A stretch of DNA of 64,000 nt from Gammaproteobacteria bacterium (GCA_013373375.1 JABXHY010000009.1:299833-363832), one strand, 5' to 3'. Counted from the first letter of the stretch, positions 18,357 through 27,749 are shown. The notes: generated by a model not told the origin, from the letters alone. Made by a program: numbers and translations.

Positions 18357-19250
18357 TTATTTATTAAGAACTTTTTTAAGTGCCTCTTCCAGTTCAGTGT
18401 ATTCAAACCAGAAGCCCGACTCTTTTAAACGCTTTGGAATAACATTTTGTCCGGTTAATAATAAGTCGCTCATTTCTCCTAACATTGTTTTTAAGACAAA
18501 AGCAGGCACTGGAAATATAACCGGACGGTTCAAGACATTCCCCAATGTTTTTGAAAACTCATCATTCGAGACCGGATTAGGAGCGGTGAAGTTGAATGCG
18601 CCTGAACATTCATTATGTTCAATCAAATGCAATATCCCATTCACCATATCGTCAATGTGGATCCAGCTCATCATTTGCTGCCCATTTCCCAATCGTCCGC
18701 CCAGGCCAAGCTTAAAAGGCAATAGCATTTTTGATAGAAATCCACCGTTAGGTGCCACGACTAGCCCAGTACGCAATAAACAAACTCGGCTAAATGATTC
18801 TGCTTCGAGCGCTGCCGCTTCCCATTCATGGCATAATTGATGCGTAAACTCGTCATGTGGCTTTGAACTTTCGTCTATTTTCTTTTTACCCTGGCGCCCA
18901 TAAAAGCCAACTGCCGAACCAGAAATGAAAACTTCAGGCGCTTGCCGTAACTCAGACATCCAGCTGACAAGTTGTTTTGTTAAGGCCACGCGAGAATCCA
19001 TCAGTGTTTTTTTTCGTGACTTTGACCAACGCTTGTCAGCAATTGGTGCACCAGCAAGATTAATTACCACATCGGGCATAAAATCATTGGCATCTTCTAA
19101 CGATTCAACCAACGAAACTGACTTGGGCAATTTTTTCGCTGCTTTATCGGCATTACGAGTTAAACCGGAAACTGTACAATTTTGTTTTAGTAAAGCCTGC
19201 ACCAAAGACTGACCAATTAAACCAGTAATACCGGTGATAAATACTTTCAT
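18357..19250 (-). CDS. TIGR01777 family NAD(P)-binding epimerase, YfcH-like
   Basis: An atypical short-chain dehydrogenase/epimerase of 297 residues. The Rossmann motif GITGLIGQ is at residues 7-14, and the family signature NLAGAPIADKRWSKSRKK follows near residue 64, with the later SGSAVGFYG strand and a C-terminal DUF1731 region (VPAFVLKTMLGEMSDLLLTGQ). The reaction is unknown for this family. It is last in an operon with the 79-residue membrane protein (12-base gap) and the HDOD gene. Confidence 0.9.
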   Translation of the reverse strand: MKVFITGITGLIGQSLVQALLKQNCTVSGLTRNADKAAKKLPKSVSLVESLEDANDFMPDVVINLAGAPIADKRWSKSRKKTLMDSRVALTKQLVSWMSELRQAPEVFISGSAVGFYGRQGKKKIDESSKPHDEFTHQLCHEWEAAALEAESFSRVCLLRTGLVVAPNGGFLSKMLLPFKLGLGGRLGNGQQMMSWIHIDDMVNGILHLIEHNECSGAFNFTAPNPVSNDEFSKTLGNVLNRPVIFPVPAFVLKTMLGEMSDLLLTGQNVIPKRLKESGFWFEYTELEEALKKVLNK

Positions 19251-19262
19251 GACAAAAGGGTC

Positions 19263-19502
19263 CTAATTTTTATTTCTTATTGAGGTAATACGCCAGTAAA
19301 GAAAAGCCAGATAAGCGGGTAACGCAATGACGATGCCGACACCCATAATAACACTGCCTAAATAAAATAAAATTTGTGACTCAAACGAAGCGGCCACATA
19401 AACCAAAAGTACGCCAACAAAAAAAATCCCAATGGCCACGTACAATTGTTTCATCCTTTTTTCTGGCTGTGAAACAAATCGTTTAAGCCAATTAAAATTC
19501 AT
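19263..19502 (-). CDS. Small two-helix membrane protein
   Basis: A 79-residue protein with a basic N-terminus and two membrane helices (about 20-38 and 44-68), ending in a positively charged tail. I do not recognise the family. It sits between the HDOD gene (38 bases upstream) and the yfcH-like gene (12 bases downstream) on the same strand, which supports a real gene in an operon. Confidence 0.65.
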   Translation of the reverse strand: MNFNWLKRFVSQPEKRMKQLYVAIGIFFVGVLLVYVAASFESQILFYLGSVIMGVGIVIALPAYLAFLYWRITSIRNKN

Positions 19503-19540
19503 TAAAATTTCTCTTTTAACCTTTCTTTAAAACTCATTCA

Positions 19541-21121
19541 CTAATTGACTCTAAGTCGACCCGACAATCCCGATACTATACGTTTAAAATCCGTGAGGCA
19601 TTCTGGTGACAATGCTTTATTTGATCCTGCCATATCGGCGTATAAAAAAGCTCTCACTTCGCCATTGTAAGACAACGAATTCAATAAAAAAAACGTTATA
19701 TCACTCGTTTGAATTTGTACCGGTTGCTGCTCCCAGTATTTCGCGTGACGTCGCTTTTCAAACATTAAGAAAGCTTGCTTGTCGATAAATTTTTTCCAGC
19801 TCATGACTTTCATCAAATCCGCTTTTATTTCAAATTTTTCGTGTTCTTTTTGCTTGCCTCGAGTAACGAGACTTTTAGCAAAAGTTCGAGCAGGATTAAG
19901 AGCAAGAAAAGACACTCTTTCTAAAGGTGTCTGCTCGACCAACATGTCCAGCGTTTCGATAATGGCTTGCTTTGCTGAACGAAATTTCTCCGGATGATCC
20001 ACTAGTTTCCGATAATGAGACATCACCTGAGCTCGTTGGCTTGTTGAGTAAGGCGCGTATTCAGGAGGTTTCGCTCGTTCCTTTGCGAGTCGTGCTTGTT
20101 CTTCTGCCTGTGCTCGTTGCTGTTGTTGCTTTAATTTAACTTGCGCTTTATTTGCCAAGTAATCGGGATATGGAGCCGCTGATGTTTGACAGACTAAACT
20201 GGTAAAAGGTGGAAACTGTGCGAACTCAATTGGCGAGTCGACAACTTTCATTAAACTTTTTAATACAGCTTGCTCAATAACTTTGACCGGCTGATGACAG
20301 TGAATAGCTGCGATATCAAACCAACGACCGCGATTTCTTAACCAAGGTGAGCAACAAGCCTGCGCCAGTCGATTCGCAATAATCGGCGTCATTTCTGCCG
20401 CGCCTAGTTGCAAACGTAATTCGCGACTGCAGTCTTCCAGCCTGAGGTCCTTTTGCCGAAACAAAGCCACCGCCGATAGCACTTGCCGTACTACACCAAC
20501 CAAGTTGAACCTGGCTATTCGAGCGTTAAGGTTAGGTAAGTAAAACTGTTCACTGATCAACGACTGTAAATCGCTGTATTTAAAATCGAACAATAACTCG
20601 GTAACAGCATCTGTATTGAATGGTCGACGATAAAACATACGCCTGAGTTGCCAGCTACGTCTAGGATGAATCCAGTACATCATCCACTCCGTAGCACGGG
20701 CAAATAAACTGCTCGCAATAATTTCTTTGTTACTGGTTGATTTAAATTCCGCGAGATTCTTGGCAATTTCGCAAGCAAATACACTTTCCGCGATGACCTG
20801 CTTATATTCTGGCGAGAGCTCTTCCGAAGATTTGGGCAATTGCTTTATTAGCTCTTTAAGCCCTTCAGTTCCAATCATGCTTAAAGCATGCTCAAAACCA
20901 TGAATTTCTCCAGTTCGACCAACCTGACGTTCACCTGCAAGCTTTTGAACATACAGCCCCAACACAGGGTCAAAAGCAGCAAACCGGACAATGTCGCCGG
21001 TCGCAGAGTCAGGATCACTTAATACCGACTGCAGCTCGGTCATGTCTGAAACTATCGGTAACTGAAATGCTTCAAGTTTTTTTATAAGTTCTGGAGCCTG
21101 GTAGTTTCCTTCAGTCGCCAT
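19541..21121 (-). CDS. HDOD domain protein
   Basis: A 526-residue cytoplasmic protein. The N-terminal region (LPIVSDMTELQSVLSDPDSATGDIVRFAAFDPVLG, then a helix with ALSMIGTEGLKEL) is the HDOD fold, a non-catalytic relative of HD phosphohydrolases often linked to signalling by cyclic-di-GMP or to stress. The centre holds a Gln/Ala-rich helical linker (about 325-350) and the C-terminus has a globular part of unknown fold (LFKR...FLLNSLSYNGEVRAFLYADMAGS). First gene of the unit with 19263 and 18357. Confidence 0.75.
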   Translation of the reverse strand: MATEGNYQAPELIKKLEAFQLPIVSDMTELQSVLSDPDSATGDIVRFAAFDPVLGLYVQKLAGERQVGRTGEIHGFEHALSMIGTEGLKELIKQLPKSSEELSPEYKQVIAESVFACEIAKNLAEFKSTSNKEIIASSLFARATEWMMYWIHPRRSWQLRRMFYRRPFNTDAVTELLFDFKYSDLQSLISEQFYLPNLNARIARFNLVGVVRQVLSAVALFRQKDLRLEDCSRELRLQLGAAEMTPIIANRLAQACCSPWLRNRGRWFDIAAIHCHQPVKVIEQAVLKSLMKVVDSPIEFAQFPPFTSLVCQTSAAPYPDYLANKAQVKLKQQQQRAQAEEQARLAKERAKPPEYAPYSTSQRAQVMSHYRKLVDHPEKFRSAKQAIIETLDMLVEQTPLERVSFLALNPARTFAKSLVTRGKQKEHEKFEIKADLMKVMSWKKFIDKQAFLMFEKRRHAKYWEQQPVQIQTSDITFFLLNSLSYNGEVRAFLYADMAGSNKALSPECLTDFKRIVSGLSGRLRVN

Positions 21122-21239
21122 TAATTTTCTCTATGAACTGTTTATTATCGCATTTATCAATTGTTGCTAATGGTTCGACACTTGAGCCGAAGTTTCGATA
21201 AACTATAGCTAAAACAAATACTTTTTGCTGCTGAATCTG

Positions 21240-21875
21240 ATGAGCCAAACCTGTTTATTATGCGAAAGTCATAACTCCCATCATTATTTTCGAGATAAAA
21301 AACGAGACTATTTTCAATGCAACCAATGTTATTTGGTATTTGTTCCGCCCGAACAGCATTTAACATCGGAGCAAGAAAAGGCCGAATACGACAAGCACCA
21401 AAACTCGCTGGACGATCAGGGCTACCTGACATTTCTAGCTCGAACAATGGATCCGCTCACTGACTTAATTCCTCCCCCAGCCACAGGAATGGATTATGGC
21501 TGTGGTCCTGCACCAGCGCTGGCTAATGCAATGAATTACCGAGGTTACTCGATGTCAACCTACGATCCTTATTACTTCCCAGACACCTCTGTGCTTTCGA
21601 AGCAGTACGATTTTATCACCTGCACAGAGGTTATCGAGCACATCGCCAAGCCAATGGAAGCATTAAGGTCCTTGAGTGGCTGTCTTAAACCTAATGGTGT
21701 ATTGGCTATTATGACAAAGCGAGTTATCGATCAAGATCGCTTCGCAAATTGGCATTATAAAAATGACCCTACTCACATTGCATTCTACTCAGACCAAACC
21801 TTTTTATTCATCGCAGAGCAGTTCACATTCGACTTAACGTTTATCAGTGCAGATGTCATCTTCTTAAAATCTTGA
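21240..21875 (+). CDS. Class I SAM-dependent methyltransferase with N-terminal zinc ribbon
   Basis: The frame opens with a TTG at 21225, but the ATG at 21240 begins the conserved part. Two CxxC pairs (CLLC, CNQC) within the first 35 residues form a likely zinc site. The SAM-binding motif is DYGCGPAPALA, with ITCTEVIEHIAKP as the later acidic motif and a typical LKPNGVLAIMTKR post-motif. Proteins of this type methylate small molecules. The substrate is unknown. Its promoter is shared with the divergent HDOD gene. Confidence 0.85.
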   Translation: MSQTCLLCESHNSHHYFRDKKRDYFQCNQCYLVFVPPEQHLTSEQEKAEYDKHQNSLDDQGYLTFLARTMDPLTDLIPPPATGMDYGCGPAPALANAMNYRGYSMSTYDPYYFPDTSVLSKQYDFITCTEVIEHIAKPMEALRSLSGCLKPNGVLAIMTKRVIDQDRFANWHYKNDPTHIAFYSDQTFLFIAEQFTFDLTFISADVIFLKS

Positions 21876-21917
21876 GAACCTCAATATTAGGGTCTAAGCT
21901 TGTAAAGCAATAATTCA

Positions 21918-21938
21918 TTTTTGAGATAGTCTCAAAAA
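21918..21938 (+). terminator. Hairpin downstream of the methyltransferase
   Basis: TTTTTGAGA pairs with TCTCAAAAA over a three-base loop, 43 bases after the stop. The following sequence is only moderately T-rich, so termination is plausible but weak. Confidence 0.4.
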
Positions 21939-22074
21939 GATGCTTTTATTGATGCTTTTAACCCCCTCATTCGACTGAACACGTTACTAAGGTCCTGGCA
22001 CTTAACTCGGCCGGGGTTTCTTCAGTCAAAACAAAAGTATGAAGAAGCAGGATTAATCACAACTGGAGCGAGTT

Positions 22075-22683
22075 ATGTTGCGAATTAAACGCCGAGTTCT
22101 TTCAATTTCTTCCATCTTACCCATTTTAATATTAAGCGGCTGTAGCAGTGAGTTTTTAAGAGCTATGGACGATGCTCTTGTCGCTCAGGGAGGGCAAGGT
22201 ACTTGCCGATACGAAGCACCCAAACGAACCATTAACGGTAGCGGATATACCTTTACCTACGGTGGTTACTGTAATTATTGGGAAGGCGAATTGAATAATT
22301 ACAGCCAGTACACCATTCGATGCACCGGTAAAGGCTATAACGGTCGAGCAGTCAGTTCTGTTACGGCAAGGCCCGGTGTTAATACCGATACTCGCACCAT
22401 GGGCAGCATGCAAAGTACAGGCGGTGGACTATCGGTTGAATGCAACCGATGGGCTCGCTCTGAATATGTCGCCAAAAGTTCGAAAGGTTTGGTTCTGTAC
22501 GAAAAAATGGTATCCGGAAAACTCTACAATCGGGTTAAAAATGATTCACGATTTGAGCGCGAGTGCTTTATAAAGCGACCTAAGTCGACAGGTTATATTT
22601 TAAAAGAAAGAGTTCAACCTTATGGTGTTACTGGCTGGCGATCTGTTGCTGGCGAATTTAACTATGGGTGCCGAAGGGTTTAA
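22075..22683 (+). CDS. Lipoprotein of unknown function
   Basis: A 202-residue lipoprotein; the lipobox is LSGC (cysteine at about residue 23). The mature part contains several cysteines, many glycines and aromatic residues (GSGYTFTYGGYCNYWEG) and looks beta-rich. The frame is clear, preceded by GGAGCGAG, and ends at a strong hairpin. No family recognised. Two shadow frames in other phases are not supported. Confidence 0.6.
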   Translation: MLRIKRRVLSISSILPILILSGCSSEFLRAMDDALVAQGGQGTCRYEAPKRTINGSGYTFTYGGYCNYWEGELNNYSQYTIRCTGKGYNGRAVSSVTARPGVNTDTRTMGSMQSTGGGLSVECNRWARSEYVAKSSKGLVLYEKMVSGKLYNRVKNDSRFERECFIKRPKSTGYILKERVQPYGVTGWRSVAGEFNYGCRRV

Positions 22684-22702
22684 AACAAAACCACAAAGAT
22701 GA

Positions 22703-22735
22703 AACCCGATAGTGCGAATGCTATCGGGTTATTGT
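22703..22735 (+). terminator. Intrinsic terminator of the lipoprotein gene
   Basis: AACCCGATAG (22703-22712) pairs exactly with CTATCGGGTT (22721-22730), followed by a short T-rich run ATTGTT. It begins 20 bases after the stop codon. Confidence 0.75.
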
Positions 22736-22915
22736 TAATCAGTTAGTTGAATTAACGTTTGTCCTCTCAGGTCCAGTAGCGTTACAGTAGTCATTATTTA
22801 AATTACGACTTTTAAAAATTACGCTTATTAAAAGCGCTATTAAGTAAAAGCTTCTCGAGTATAAGAACCGCACTCGAAACAGTTTTTTACTTCGAGATTG
22901 AAATGAGAGGACTGA

Positions 22916-23695
22916 ATGTCATCATTTAACAATAAAATAGTTGTCATTTCTGGCGGGACACGCGGCATAGGTTTAGCTTGTGCAAAAGCCTTTGCCGCTC
23001 GCGACGCTTCGGTTGTTATGCTGTACCGACACAATCAAGCTGCGGCAACTCAAGCACTCGATGCGGTTAAAATTGTCTCCTCAAGTAATTCATCACAGCA
23101 TCAAATTATTCAATGCGACATTGCGGACGCGCAACAAGTCGAGCAGGCGATTGAATCCGTTATAAAAACATATTCGCGAATTGATGTATTAGTTAATAAC
23201 GCAGGCATTGGAGATTATCATCCAATAGAATCCACGTCTTACCAACAATGGCAAGACGTCTGGGCAAACACAATCAATACCAATCTAATTGGATGCGCCA
23301 ACCTTAGTTTTTGTTGTGCGAAACACATGATGCAAGAAGGGACCGGTCAAATTGTTTCTATCTCTTCGCGAGGGGCTTTTCGTGGCGAGCCCGACAAGCC
23401 TGCGTATGGAGCAAGCAAAGCTGGAGTAAACGCTTTAAATCAATCTCTTGCAGTAAAGTTAGCACCTTATGGAATTTTTGTTGGTGTTGTGGCGCCGGGT
23501 TTTGTAGAAACAGAATTAACCGCAGCGAAATTGTCGGGAGAAGAAGGTAAAGCCATCCGAAAACAAAGTCCGTTAAACAGAGTTGCAACGCCAGAAGATG
23601 TTGCGAATGCGGTTTTGTATTTAGCGAGCGATACCTCTAACTTCTCAACTGGCACAATATTAGACGTCAATGGCGCTTCGTACTTAAGAAGTTAG
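22916..23695 (+). CDS. Short-chain dehydrogenase/reductase (FabG-like)
   Basis: A classical 259-residue SDR using NAD(P)H. Cofactor motif SGGTRGIG (12-19), NNAG at 94-97, the active-site serine in VSISSRG (about 150), and Y164xxxK168 (YGASK) are all present. The closest known relatives are 3-oxoacyl-ACP reductases and related ketoreductases; the substrate cannot be fixed. A GAGAGGA ribosome-binding site precedes the ATG. It is flanked by unrelated genes, so no pathway context is offered. Confidence 0.88.
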   Translation: MSSFNNKIVVISGGTRGIGLACAKAFAARDASVVMLYRHNQAAATQALDAVKIVSSSNSSQHQIIQCDIADAQQVEQAIESVIKTYSRIDVLVNNAGIGDYHPIESTSYQQWQDVWANTINTNLIGCANLSFCCAKHMMQEGTGQIVSISSRGAFRGEPDKPAYGASKAGVNALNQSLAVKLAPYGIFVGVVAPGFVETELTAAKLSGEEGKAIRKQSPLNRVATPEDVANAVLYLASDTSNFSTGTILDVNGASYLRS

Positions 23696-23728
23696 GTTAG
23701 GAAATACACAAACTTATTAACGATAATC

Positions 23729-24082
23729 TTAAAGTAGACGATTTAACAAAAAACCATCTATATGCAAACGCCAGATTCCGTCACTTACTCGAGTGCAGTT
23801 TTCCTCACTCTCAAATAGTATCTGTCGATTTCTGTTTTTTAAACGAATGTCGATCGACTCCAAGTTTTCAGCTATTATTTGCTGTACTTGAGAAATGTTT
23901 ATCTGGTTTATATCGTCGTCAGATTCATAAACGCAAATCACACGCAACGAGTCGGGAAAAGTATTGAAGTTGACATGATGCGTTAACCAACAAAAGCCTT
24001 TACTCGAATCGAGCAATGTTTCACAAGCCGCAGTTAACTGCTGCACTAAGGCTTTTTCAATTTTTTTATGAGTTTTCTTCAT
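23729..24082 (-). CDS. Conserved small protein (sometimes labelled Fis-like)
   Basis: I chose ATG 24082 (MKKTHKKIEKAL), which begins the conserved part; a longer frame runs into the neighbouring beta-barrel gene. The 117-residue product has the pattern HHVNFNTFPDSLRVICVYES and ENLESIDIRLKNRNRQILFESEENC that I recall from a small conserved gammaproteobacterial family labelled in some genomes as Fis-family regulators, though no clear helix-turn-helix is visible. Function unknown. It follows the barrel gene with a terminator between them. Confidence 0.65.
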   Translation of the reverse strand: MKKTHKKIEKALVQQLTAACETLLDSSKGFCWLTHHVNFNTFPDSLRVICVYESDDDINQINISQVQQIIAENLESIDIRLKNRNRQILFESEENCTRVSDGIWRLHIDGFLLNRLL

Positions 24083-24105
24083 AACTACTGCTTTTACTTT
24101 TGCAT

Positions 24106-24140
24106 AAAAAAACAGCGAGCCTGGAAAGGACTCGCCGCTT
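24106..24140 (-). terminator. Intrinsic terminator of the beta-barrel gene
   Basis: On the minus strand a GC-rich imperfect stem (AGCGGCGAGTCC with GGCTCGCT) is followed by seven T. It lies between the barrel stop at 24169 and the start of the next gene at 24082. Confidence 0.75.
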
Positions 24141-24168
24141 TTCGTTGGGGGAGAAAAATAAAGCGTAT

Positions 24169-24654
24169 TTAGAAACTGTAAGTCCATCCAGCACTAAATG
24201 ATGACGCTTCAATGCCGTCTTTATCAAATAGCTCAACGAACTCAACATTAATAGCATGCTGTCTTTCAATCGCAATATCAACACCAAAACCATACGACAG
24301 GTCATTAAAAGCTTCAAAGCCACCACCATCAAATCCAAACTCGGTACTTGAATAACCCAATATACCGTATGGAGTAAACATTTGATCGAGCTTTAGTCGA
24401 TAAACGCCATAAACGCCAAGCGAGCTATCAATGCTAACGCCTTCATCATCACCAACACCAAAACCTAAGCGGGTTTCAAGACCAATATTGTCATTAAACA
24501 TATGACCGTATTTCGCTTCAATAGCACTTGGTTCAATTGCCGGGCCACCTGCATCTACTTCAATCATTTTGTAGCTAACGCCAACATAATCACCAGCAAA
24601 AGCAGTTGCAGATATTAAAGATGCCAAAGAAAGTCCAATTATTTTTTTATTCAT
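24169..24654 (-). CDS. Small outer-membrane beta-barrel (porin family)
   Basis: A 161-residue product with a signal peptide (MNKKIIGLSLASLISATAFA) and an eight-stranded barrel pattern of alternating residues ending in the aromatic C-terminal motif WTYSF that BamA recognises. Strand spacing (GYSSTEFGF, YGFGVDIAIERQHAINVEFVEL) matches OmpX/OmpW-like proteins. It is likely an outer-membrane protein of unknown ligand. The gene is followed directly by a strong terminator. Confidence 0.8.
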   Translation of the reverse strand: MNKKIIGLSLASLISATAFAGDYVGVSYKMIEVDAGGPAIEPSAIEAKYGHMFNDNIGLETRLGFGVGDDEGVSIDSSLGVYGVYRLKLDQMFTPYGILGYSSTEFGFDGGGFEAFNDLSYGFGVDIAIERQHAINVEFVELFDKDGIEASSFSAGWTYSF

Positions 24655-24891
24655 GTTTTACTCCGTTTTCGTTTAAGTTAAAACAAGGTCAACATAGCGG
24701 ATATTAAAAACCGGTCAACGCTTAAAACATAACAATGTGATGCAATTAAAAGTAAAAGTGGGAACTGGTTCAACTTTATGATTATTAGAACTTACCAGAC
24801 TCTTTTGCTAATACAGTCGTTTCATTTAATTTGTGTAATATTACCAAAAACCATCTACAAAACTCTTTAAATCATCGCTATAAATTTTCAT

Positions 24892-25836
24892 TCAATTGAT
24901 TAAGTGCTTTTGCTCCAACTCTTGCCGCTCCTTCTCTAATCTTTTATTCAATCGATTACTAATATGATTAAAATAATTGCTGCAGCTTTCTTGACTTACT
25001 AATCCCATACTTGACGATAGCCTTTCATGCATCATACTAGCCGATGGGTGCGGAGTAATTATTAATTCGCAATTTATTTGTTTCAGTTTTTCGATACTCC
25101 CTCTAAAGTTATTAATATACTCAGGGTGATCTGAAAAATAATAATCATCTCGACTAATTGCAGAAAGACTGTCCGCATAAACGATCATACTACAAAAATC
25201 ATTCTCACAAGATTGCCATTGCCAACTTAATGCGCCAGGTGTATGTCCGGGTGTTGCAATCGCAGTAATTTTTAAATCACTAAAAATCACAACATCACCG
25301 TCATTTATAATGCGATTAACTTTTGCAGATGGAAAAGGCTGATGCATTCCGGCTTGAGGATCTTGCTCCGATGAAATTCCACTTTCCAAAACGGGAGCAG
25401 CAGCATTTGACGCGTAAAGCAGTGCTCCACTTTGCTTTTGAATCTCAGCCAATCCGGCAACATGATCAAAATGCTCATGACTGTGAAGGAGAACTTTTAC
25501 ATCCTCAACTAAGAATCCAAGAGTTTGAATGTTTGAAATTACAGTGTCAGCACCTTTTTCTGTTCCACCATCGATTAGTATATGCCCCTCTTCACTGGTT
25601 ATTAATACAGCGGCAATGCCGCAGGTTCCGACATAGTAAGTATTACCCAATATACGAAACGGTGGTCCAGCTTTGTCCCAGTCATCCCATCGCTCACAGT
25701 TTATTGACCAATTTTTCTGTGATTGTTCTGTTGACTGACTTGACTTGGGAAAGACTGAGCATGCTACTAAGAGCGAACTTAAATACATCCCGACAAATAG
25801 CCCACAAGTATTATTACATAGCGCAAATTTAAACAT
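24892..25836 (-). CDS. Subclass B3 metallo-beta-lactamase
   Basis: A periplasmic or lipid-anchored zinc hydrolase of beta-lactams. Residues 1-26 end in the lipobox-like LLVAC; M17 is an alternative start. The B3 fold is shown by YYVGTCGIAAVLITSEEGHILIDG and the zinc ligands H120, H122 (first site) and D124, H125 (second site) in HEHFDH, H198 in PGHTPG, and H263 in ITPHPS. All residues required for two zinc ions are present, so an active enzyme is expected. Six further cysteines occur, of which those at 210 and 215 could form a disulfide near the active site. Neighbours give no sign of a mobile element; it looks like an ordinary chromosomal gene. Confidence 0.88.
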   Translation of the reverse strand: MFKFALCNNTCGLFVGMYLSSLLVACSVFPKSSQSTEQSQKNWSINCERWDDWDKAGPPFRILGNTYYVGTCGIAAVLITSEEGHILIDGGTEKGADTVISNIQTLGFLVEDVKVLLHSHEHFDHVAGLAEIQKQSGALLYASNAAAPVLESGISSEQDPQAGMHQPFPSAKVNRIINDGDVVIFSDLKITAIATPGHTPGALSWQWQSCENDFCSMIVYADSLSAISRDDYYFSDHPEYINNFRGSIEKLKQINCELIITPHPSASMMHERLSSSMGLVSQESCSNYFNHISNRLNKRLEKERQELEQKHLIN

Positions 25837-25951
25837 AAATTATTTATCTGGTTTTAGTTTTGTTTAAGACATTAAAAATGTTCAAATAAAAATACGTCTT
25901 CAGTCAATTAGTAGATAACAAAACACTCCCATTTACTTCTAGCATTTTTAT

Positions 25952-27004
25952 TTACATCTCTATTTCAATATCATCAAATTCTATATTGACCTCTACATTA
26001 GGATAAGCATTAACCTTTATCGGCACTTCACCTTCCCACGGGTAAGGAGCACTCTCTTTATGTTTCGGTCTCAAAGGATAAAATTTCAAATCATTCAATA
26101 TTTCAGAAATATTCTTAAATGACGTACCCTCCATTAATGGAAAACTCTCTTTTATAGTCAATACGTTTCCTTTCTCATCCAGCTCGAGCTTCACTTTTAA
26201 CTTAAGTACATTATCTTCAGAATAATCAAAATACTTCTTTGATATGTATACTTTTCCATCAGGCTTATCTCTAACTATCCAAACGTTATCTAGATCATTA
26301 TCTAGCCATAACTCTGTTACAATAAAACCTCTCTCTTCATTTACAGATGATTTAACAGGGCTTAATCCAAATGAACAACCTTCGAATTGAAAAGACTCAT
26401 AGCTTAGACAAGGTACTATATTGTAAGTAATAAAGTCATCAGAGTTGAGAAATATGGTTATAGTGTCACTTAAGTATTTAACTGAACCTTCATAAACATA
26501 TTTTTTCCTTAAGTCTTCGCTATCATTTTCTTCGTATTCATCAAATATATAGCTTAGGATTGCAACCTCATCCTTCAATGTTAGAGTCAAAGAAAATCCA
26601 TGTTCCATTGCAGCAGCATACTTAACTGTTGGCCTTACCAAAGATAATGTTTCTTTTCGATATTTATCATTTGGCCATAATGTTAGAGTTTTATCGCCAG
26701 TATAGTAAGTACCTAATAGTTTATCCTCAGGAACAGTCTGATCAGCAATGCCTATAAACTTTTCATCGTTGACAAAATAAATGATGATATTGTCTTTTAT
26801 TGAAACATCATTTACAGCATGTATCTCTAATATATAATCAACTAAATCTATTGCCTCAGCTTTAGAGATTAATGATATAGTGTCACAAACGATATAGATT
26901 TCATCTAAAAGGCGTTCACTCTTCTCTGCTTTATTACAATAAAGTGAGGCATACGTACATTTTGAGAGAAGAAGAAAAGCTAAAATTATAATTTTCTTAA
27001 ACAT
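25952..27004 (-). CDS. Secreted protein of unknown function
   Basis: A 350-residue product with a clear signal peptide (KKIIILAFLLLSKCTYA), highly charged and strand-rich afterwards. The C-terminal part has a phrase LRPKHKESAPYPWEGEVPIKV. I do not recognise a family. Two cysteines near the N-terminus of the mature protein and two around residues 199 and 211 could pair. The downstream order 27046 and 25952 on the same strand with a 41-base gap suggests a two-gene unit. Confidence 0.6.
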   Translation of the reverse strand: MFKKIIILAFLLLSKCTYASLYCNKAEKSERLLDEIYIVCDTISLISKAEAIDLVDYILEIHAVNDVSIKDNIIIYFVNDEKFIGIADQTVPEDKLLGTYYTGDKTLTLWPNDKYRKETLSLVRPTVKYAAAMEHGFSLTLTLKDEVAILSYIFDEYEENDSEDLRKKYVYEGSVKYLSDTITIFLNSDDFITYNIVPCLSYESFQFEGCSFGLSPVKSSVNEERGFIVTELWLDNDLDNVWIVRDKPDGKVYISKKYFDYSEDNVLKLKVKLELDEKGNVLTIKESFPLMEGTSFKNISEILNDLKFYPLRPKHKESAPYPWEGEVPIKVNAYPNVEVNIEFDDIEIEM

Positions 27005-27045
27005 ATATAATATCAGTGATTCTTATATTAGTGGATATTCCAACT

Positions 27046-27462
27046 TTATTTCTTATTAAAGGGTCCGAAACATTCTTTAAGTGCCATATCTAAACAAAAG
27101 CTAATTCTTTTTGGTCTATCATCCATTACAATATAAAGATCTACTACACTCCCTACCATAACTGAAGAATCGCCTTGGCAATCAGGTTTTCCATTATCAA
27201 ATATAACTTCATCTCTAACCAAATAAACGTTAGGTTTTCCATCAAATTTTTCTATTTGAAATTTTGCTCTTACTATTTCGTCTGCTGCAGTAACATGACG
27301 AATACCGTCACGACTATACGTATAAGTTTCTGTGCATGCTTCATTTTGATAAACCCAAGTTCCCAATATAGGGTGACCAATTGAAATTTGCTCTTTAGCT
27401 TGTAACGAGGAGCTTAGAAAGCAAGCCAATATTATTGGGAAGCAGCGCAGTAAAATTTCCAA
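27046..27462 (-). CDS. Small secreted protein of unknown function
   Basis: A 138-residue protein with signal peptide ending in LQA/K. The mature part starts ISIGHPILGTWVYQNEACTETYTYSRDG, the kind of start seen in lipocalin-like or DUF-type periplasmic proteins that begin with a GTW strand. Four or five cysteines in the mature part could form disulfides. No family can be named. It lies directly upstream of 25952 on the same strand. Confidence 0.55.
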   Translation of the reverse strand: MEILLRCFPIILACFLSSSLQAKEQISIGHPILGTWVYQNEACTETYTYSRDGIRHVTAADEIVRAKFQIEKFDGKPNVYLVRDEVIFDNGKPDCQGDSSVMVGSVVDLYIVMDDRPKRISFCLDMALKECFGPFNKK

Positions 27463-27581
27463 TTATTAATATCCTTTAGTAAAAATGTTACTGAGTTAAT
27501 CTGGCTTTATATCATTATTTAATGATATACAATGCCCTTAACCTAACTGAAACCATACAGCTAATCATAGTCATTATAGCA

Positions 27582-27749
27582 TTACTTACTTAGTAGACTG
27601 ATAATAAATGCTAACGCAATTATTGCAATAATAAGGCAAGACAACCCGATCAAACCAGCTGCATCGCTATTCTCTTCAATCTTACCTCGGAATACTTTTT
27701 TCACGACAGTGTTCCCGAAAAATTTAACTAACCATAAGACCAATTCCAT
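27582..27749 (-). CDS. 55-residue single-span membrane protein
   Basis: Too short for a usual gene call. ATG at 27749 to TAA at 27582 gives 55 residues: a short amphipathic N-terminus (ELVLWLVKFFGNTVVKK), a polar middle with four acidic residues, and a long hydrophobic C-terminal helix (LIGLSCLIIAIIALAFIISLL) ending in SK. The clean helix with a basic end supports a real membrane protein. No strong ribosome-binding site is seen. Function unknown. Confidence 0.45.
   Translation of the reverse strand: MELVLWLVKFFGNTVVKKVFRGKIEENSDAAGLIGLSCLIIAIIALAFIISLLSK

Noticed and set aside
24892..25836. Glyoxalase II or RNase Z reading of the metallo-hydrolase
   Set aside because: The HEHFDH, PGHTPG and ITPHPS spacing, the signal/lipobox and the YYVGTCGIAAVLIT start all fit subclass B3 beta-lactamases better.
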